Shown in pieces: positions 63,771-64,000 of a stretch of DNA of 64,000 nucleotides. The translations under genes were made by a program, and so were the position numbers. Below the pieces are notes generated by a model. That model was given only the letters and a program-made list of their open reading frames with translations, ran no database searches and had not been told where the DNA came from. The DNA is taken from positions 26,050 through 90,049 of the forward strand of contig CACOEZ010000004.1 of NCBI GenBank assembly GCA_902626385.1, read 5' to 3'. Source of the stretch: an uncultured SAR86 cluster bacterium (lineage in GTDB: Bacteria; Pseudomonadota; Gammaproteobacteria; Magnimaribacterales; D2472). How positions within the stretch are numbered: the first letter of the stretch is position 1; the number at the start of each line of letters is the position of its first letter.

Positions 63771-64000
63771 TTAATCAATTGGTTTAGGTAATCTGGGTAA
63801 TTGAATATTTGCTACTTTCTTAGCTAAACCTAGTACTTGTTTTGAATAGCCATATTCGTTGTCATACCAACAATATAAAGTAAGACTTTTACCGCTCGCT
63901 ATTGTTGCATGTGAGTCAATAACTGAAGCAAATGAACTTGAATAAAAGTCTGTTGAAACTATCTCTGAGGAATTAACATATCCGATGATTTCTCTGTATT
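63771..64000 (-). CDS. gapA: Glyceraldehyde-3-phosphate dehydrogenase, 3' part (cut by window edge)
   Basis: The C-terminal 75 residues of a type I GAPDH, continuing beyond the window: NSSEIVSTDFYSSSFASVID, TLYCWYDNEYGYSKQVLGLA and the end LPRLPKPID. NSSEIVSTDF and WYDNEYGYS are the conserved substrate- and NAD-binding regions of glycolytic GAPDH. The catalytic Cys lies outside the window. gapA versus another gap paralogue cannot be told from the tail. Confidence 0.9.
   Translation of the reverse strand, partial: YREIIGYVNSSEIVSTDFYSSSFASVIDSHATIASGKSLTLYCWYDNEYGYSKQVLGLAKKVANIQLPRLPKPID

Noticed and set aside
1..64000. CRISPR array, tRNA/rRNA genes, insertion sequences or phage genes
   Set aside because: No regular spaced repeats, tRNA-like cloverleafs, transposase or integrase genes were seen on reading.

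Overview
The window is a gene-dense, AT-rich bacterial chromosome segment with short intergenic gaps, many 1-23 bp gene overlaps, and no rRNA, tRNA, CRISPR array or insertion sequence that I can see. The gene set points to a marine gammaproteobacterium with a streamlined genome, most like the SAR86 clade: a lipid A export and synthesis block, Lol lipoprotein sorting, a complete Na+-NQR, clpS-clpA-infA, a long-form isocitrate lyase, many secreted peptidases, and clusters of glutathione transferases and haloalkane dehalogenase-like hydrolases. The taxonomic call is inference from gene content and base composition.

Region 1 (1-14073, + strand) is one nearly continuous gene string: trpS (5' end cut by the window edge), an MFS transporter, hemH, a 2,4-dienoyl-CoA reductase-like SDR, an aldehyde dehydrogenase, a single LolC/E-type permease with lolD, an ExbB/ExbD pair, an in-frame msbA-lpxK fusion, kdsB, murB, a LysE/RhtB exporter, a DUF1285 protein and a 44-residue DUF2256 zinc-ribbon-like protein starting at TTG. 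Most of this block builds and exports the outer envelope.

Region 2 (14063-21606) holds the electron-transfer-flavoprotein system (ETF-QO on the - strand, etfBA divergent on the + strand), a DUF885 lipoprotein peptidase, an exported amidohydrolase and an alkaline-ceramidase-family membrane hydrolase with the full metal and catalytic residue set.

Region 3 (21598-31931) is the most unusual stretch. A nine-gene - strand operon begins with a TetR regulator and continues with DUF1330, an RNase Z-like metallo-beta-lactamase fold protein, a small membrane protein, a kappa-GST/HCCA-isomerase-like protein, a haloalkane dehalogenase-like hydrolase and three GSTs. Divergent from it are an exported second dehalogenase-like hydrolase, a nitronate-monooxygenase-like flavoprotein, a class IV aminotransferase and a sulfotransferase-like protein. 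A 23-bp near-perfect inverted repeat (28258-28280) lies between the two units, over a TTGACA -35 box, and is a strong candidate TetR operator. The set looks like a regulated system for an electrophilic or halogenated small molecule.

Region 4 (31934-47080) is mixed: PsiE-like and DUF1295 membrane proteins, an isolated promoter-to-terminator unit of three exported or membrane-anchored small proteins (33777-35521), a carboxyltransferase without a biotin domain, cysE and cysK, a TolB_N/TPR membrane protein, S10 and M14 peptidases, and an ABM-cyclase-metallohydrolase trio.

Region 5 (47204-64000) is core metabolism: infA, clpA, clpS, icd, mnmA, purB, aceA, a class C beta-lactamase-fold hydrolase, then nqrABCDEF-apbE-nqrM (nqrM is only 57 codons), ending in the 3' part of gapA. 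No gap between genes exceeds 300 bases.
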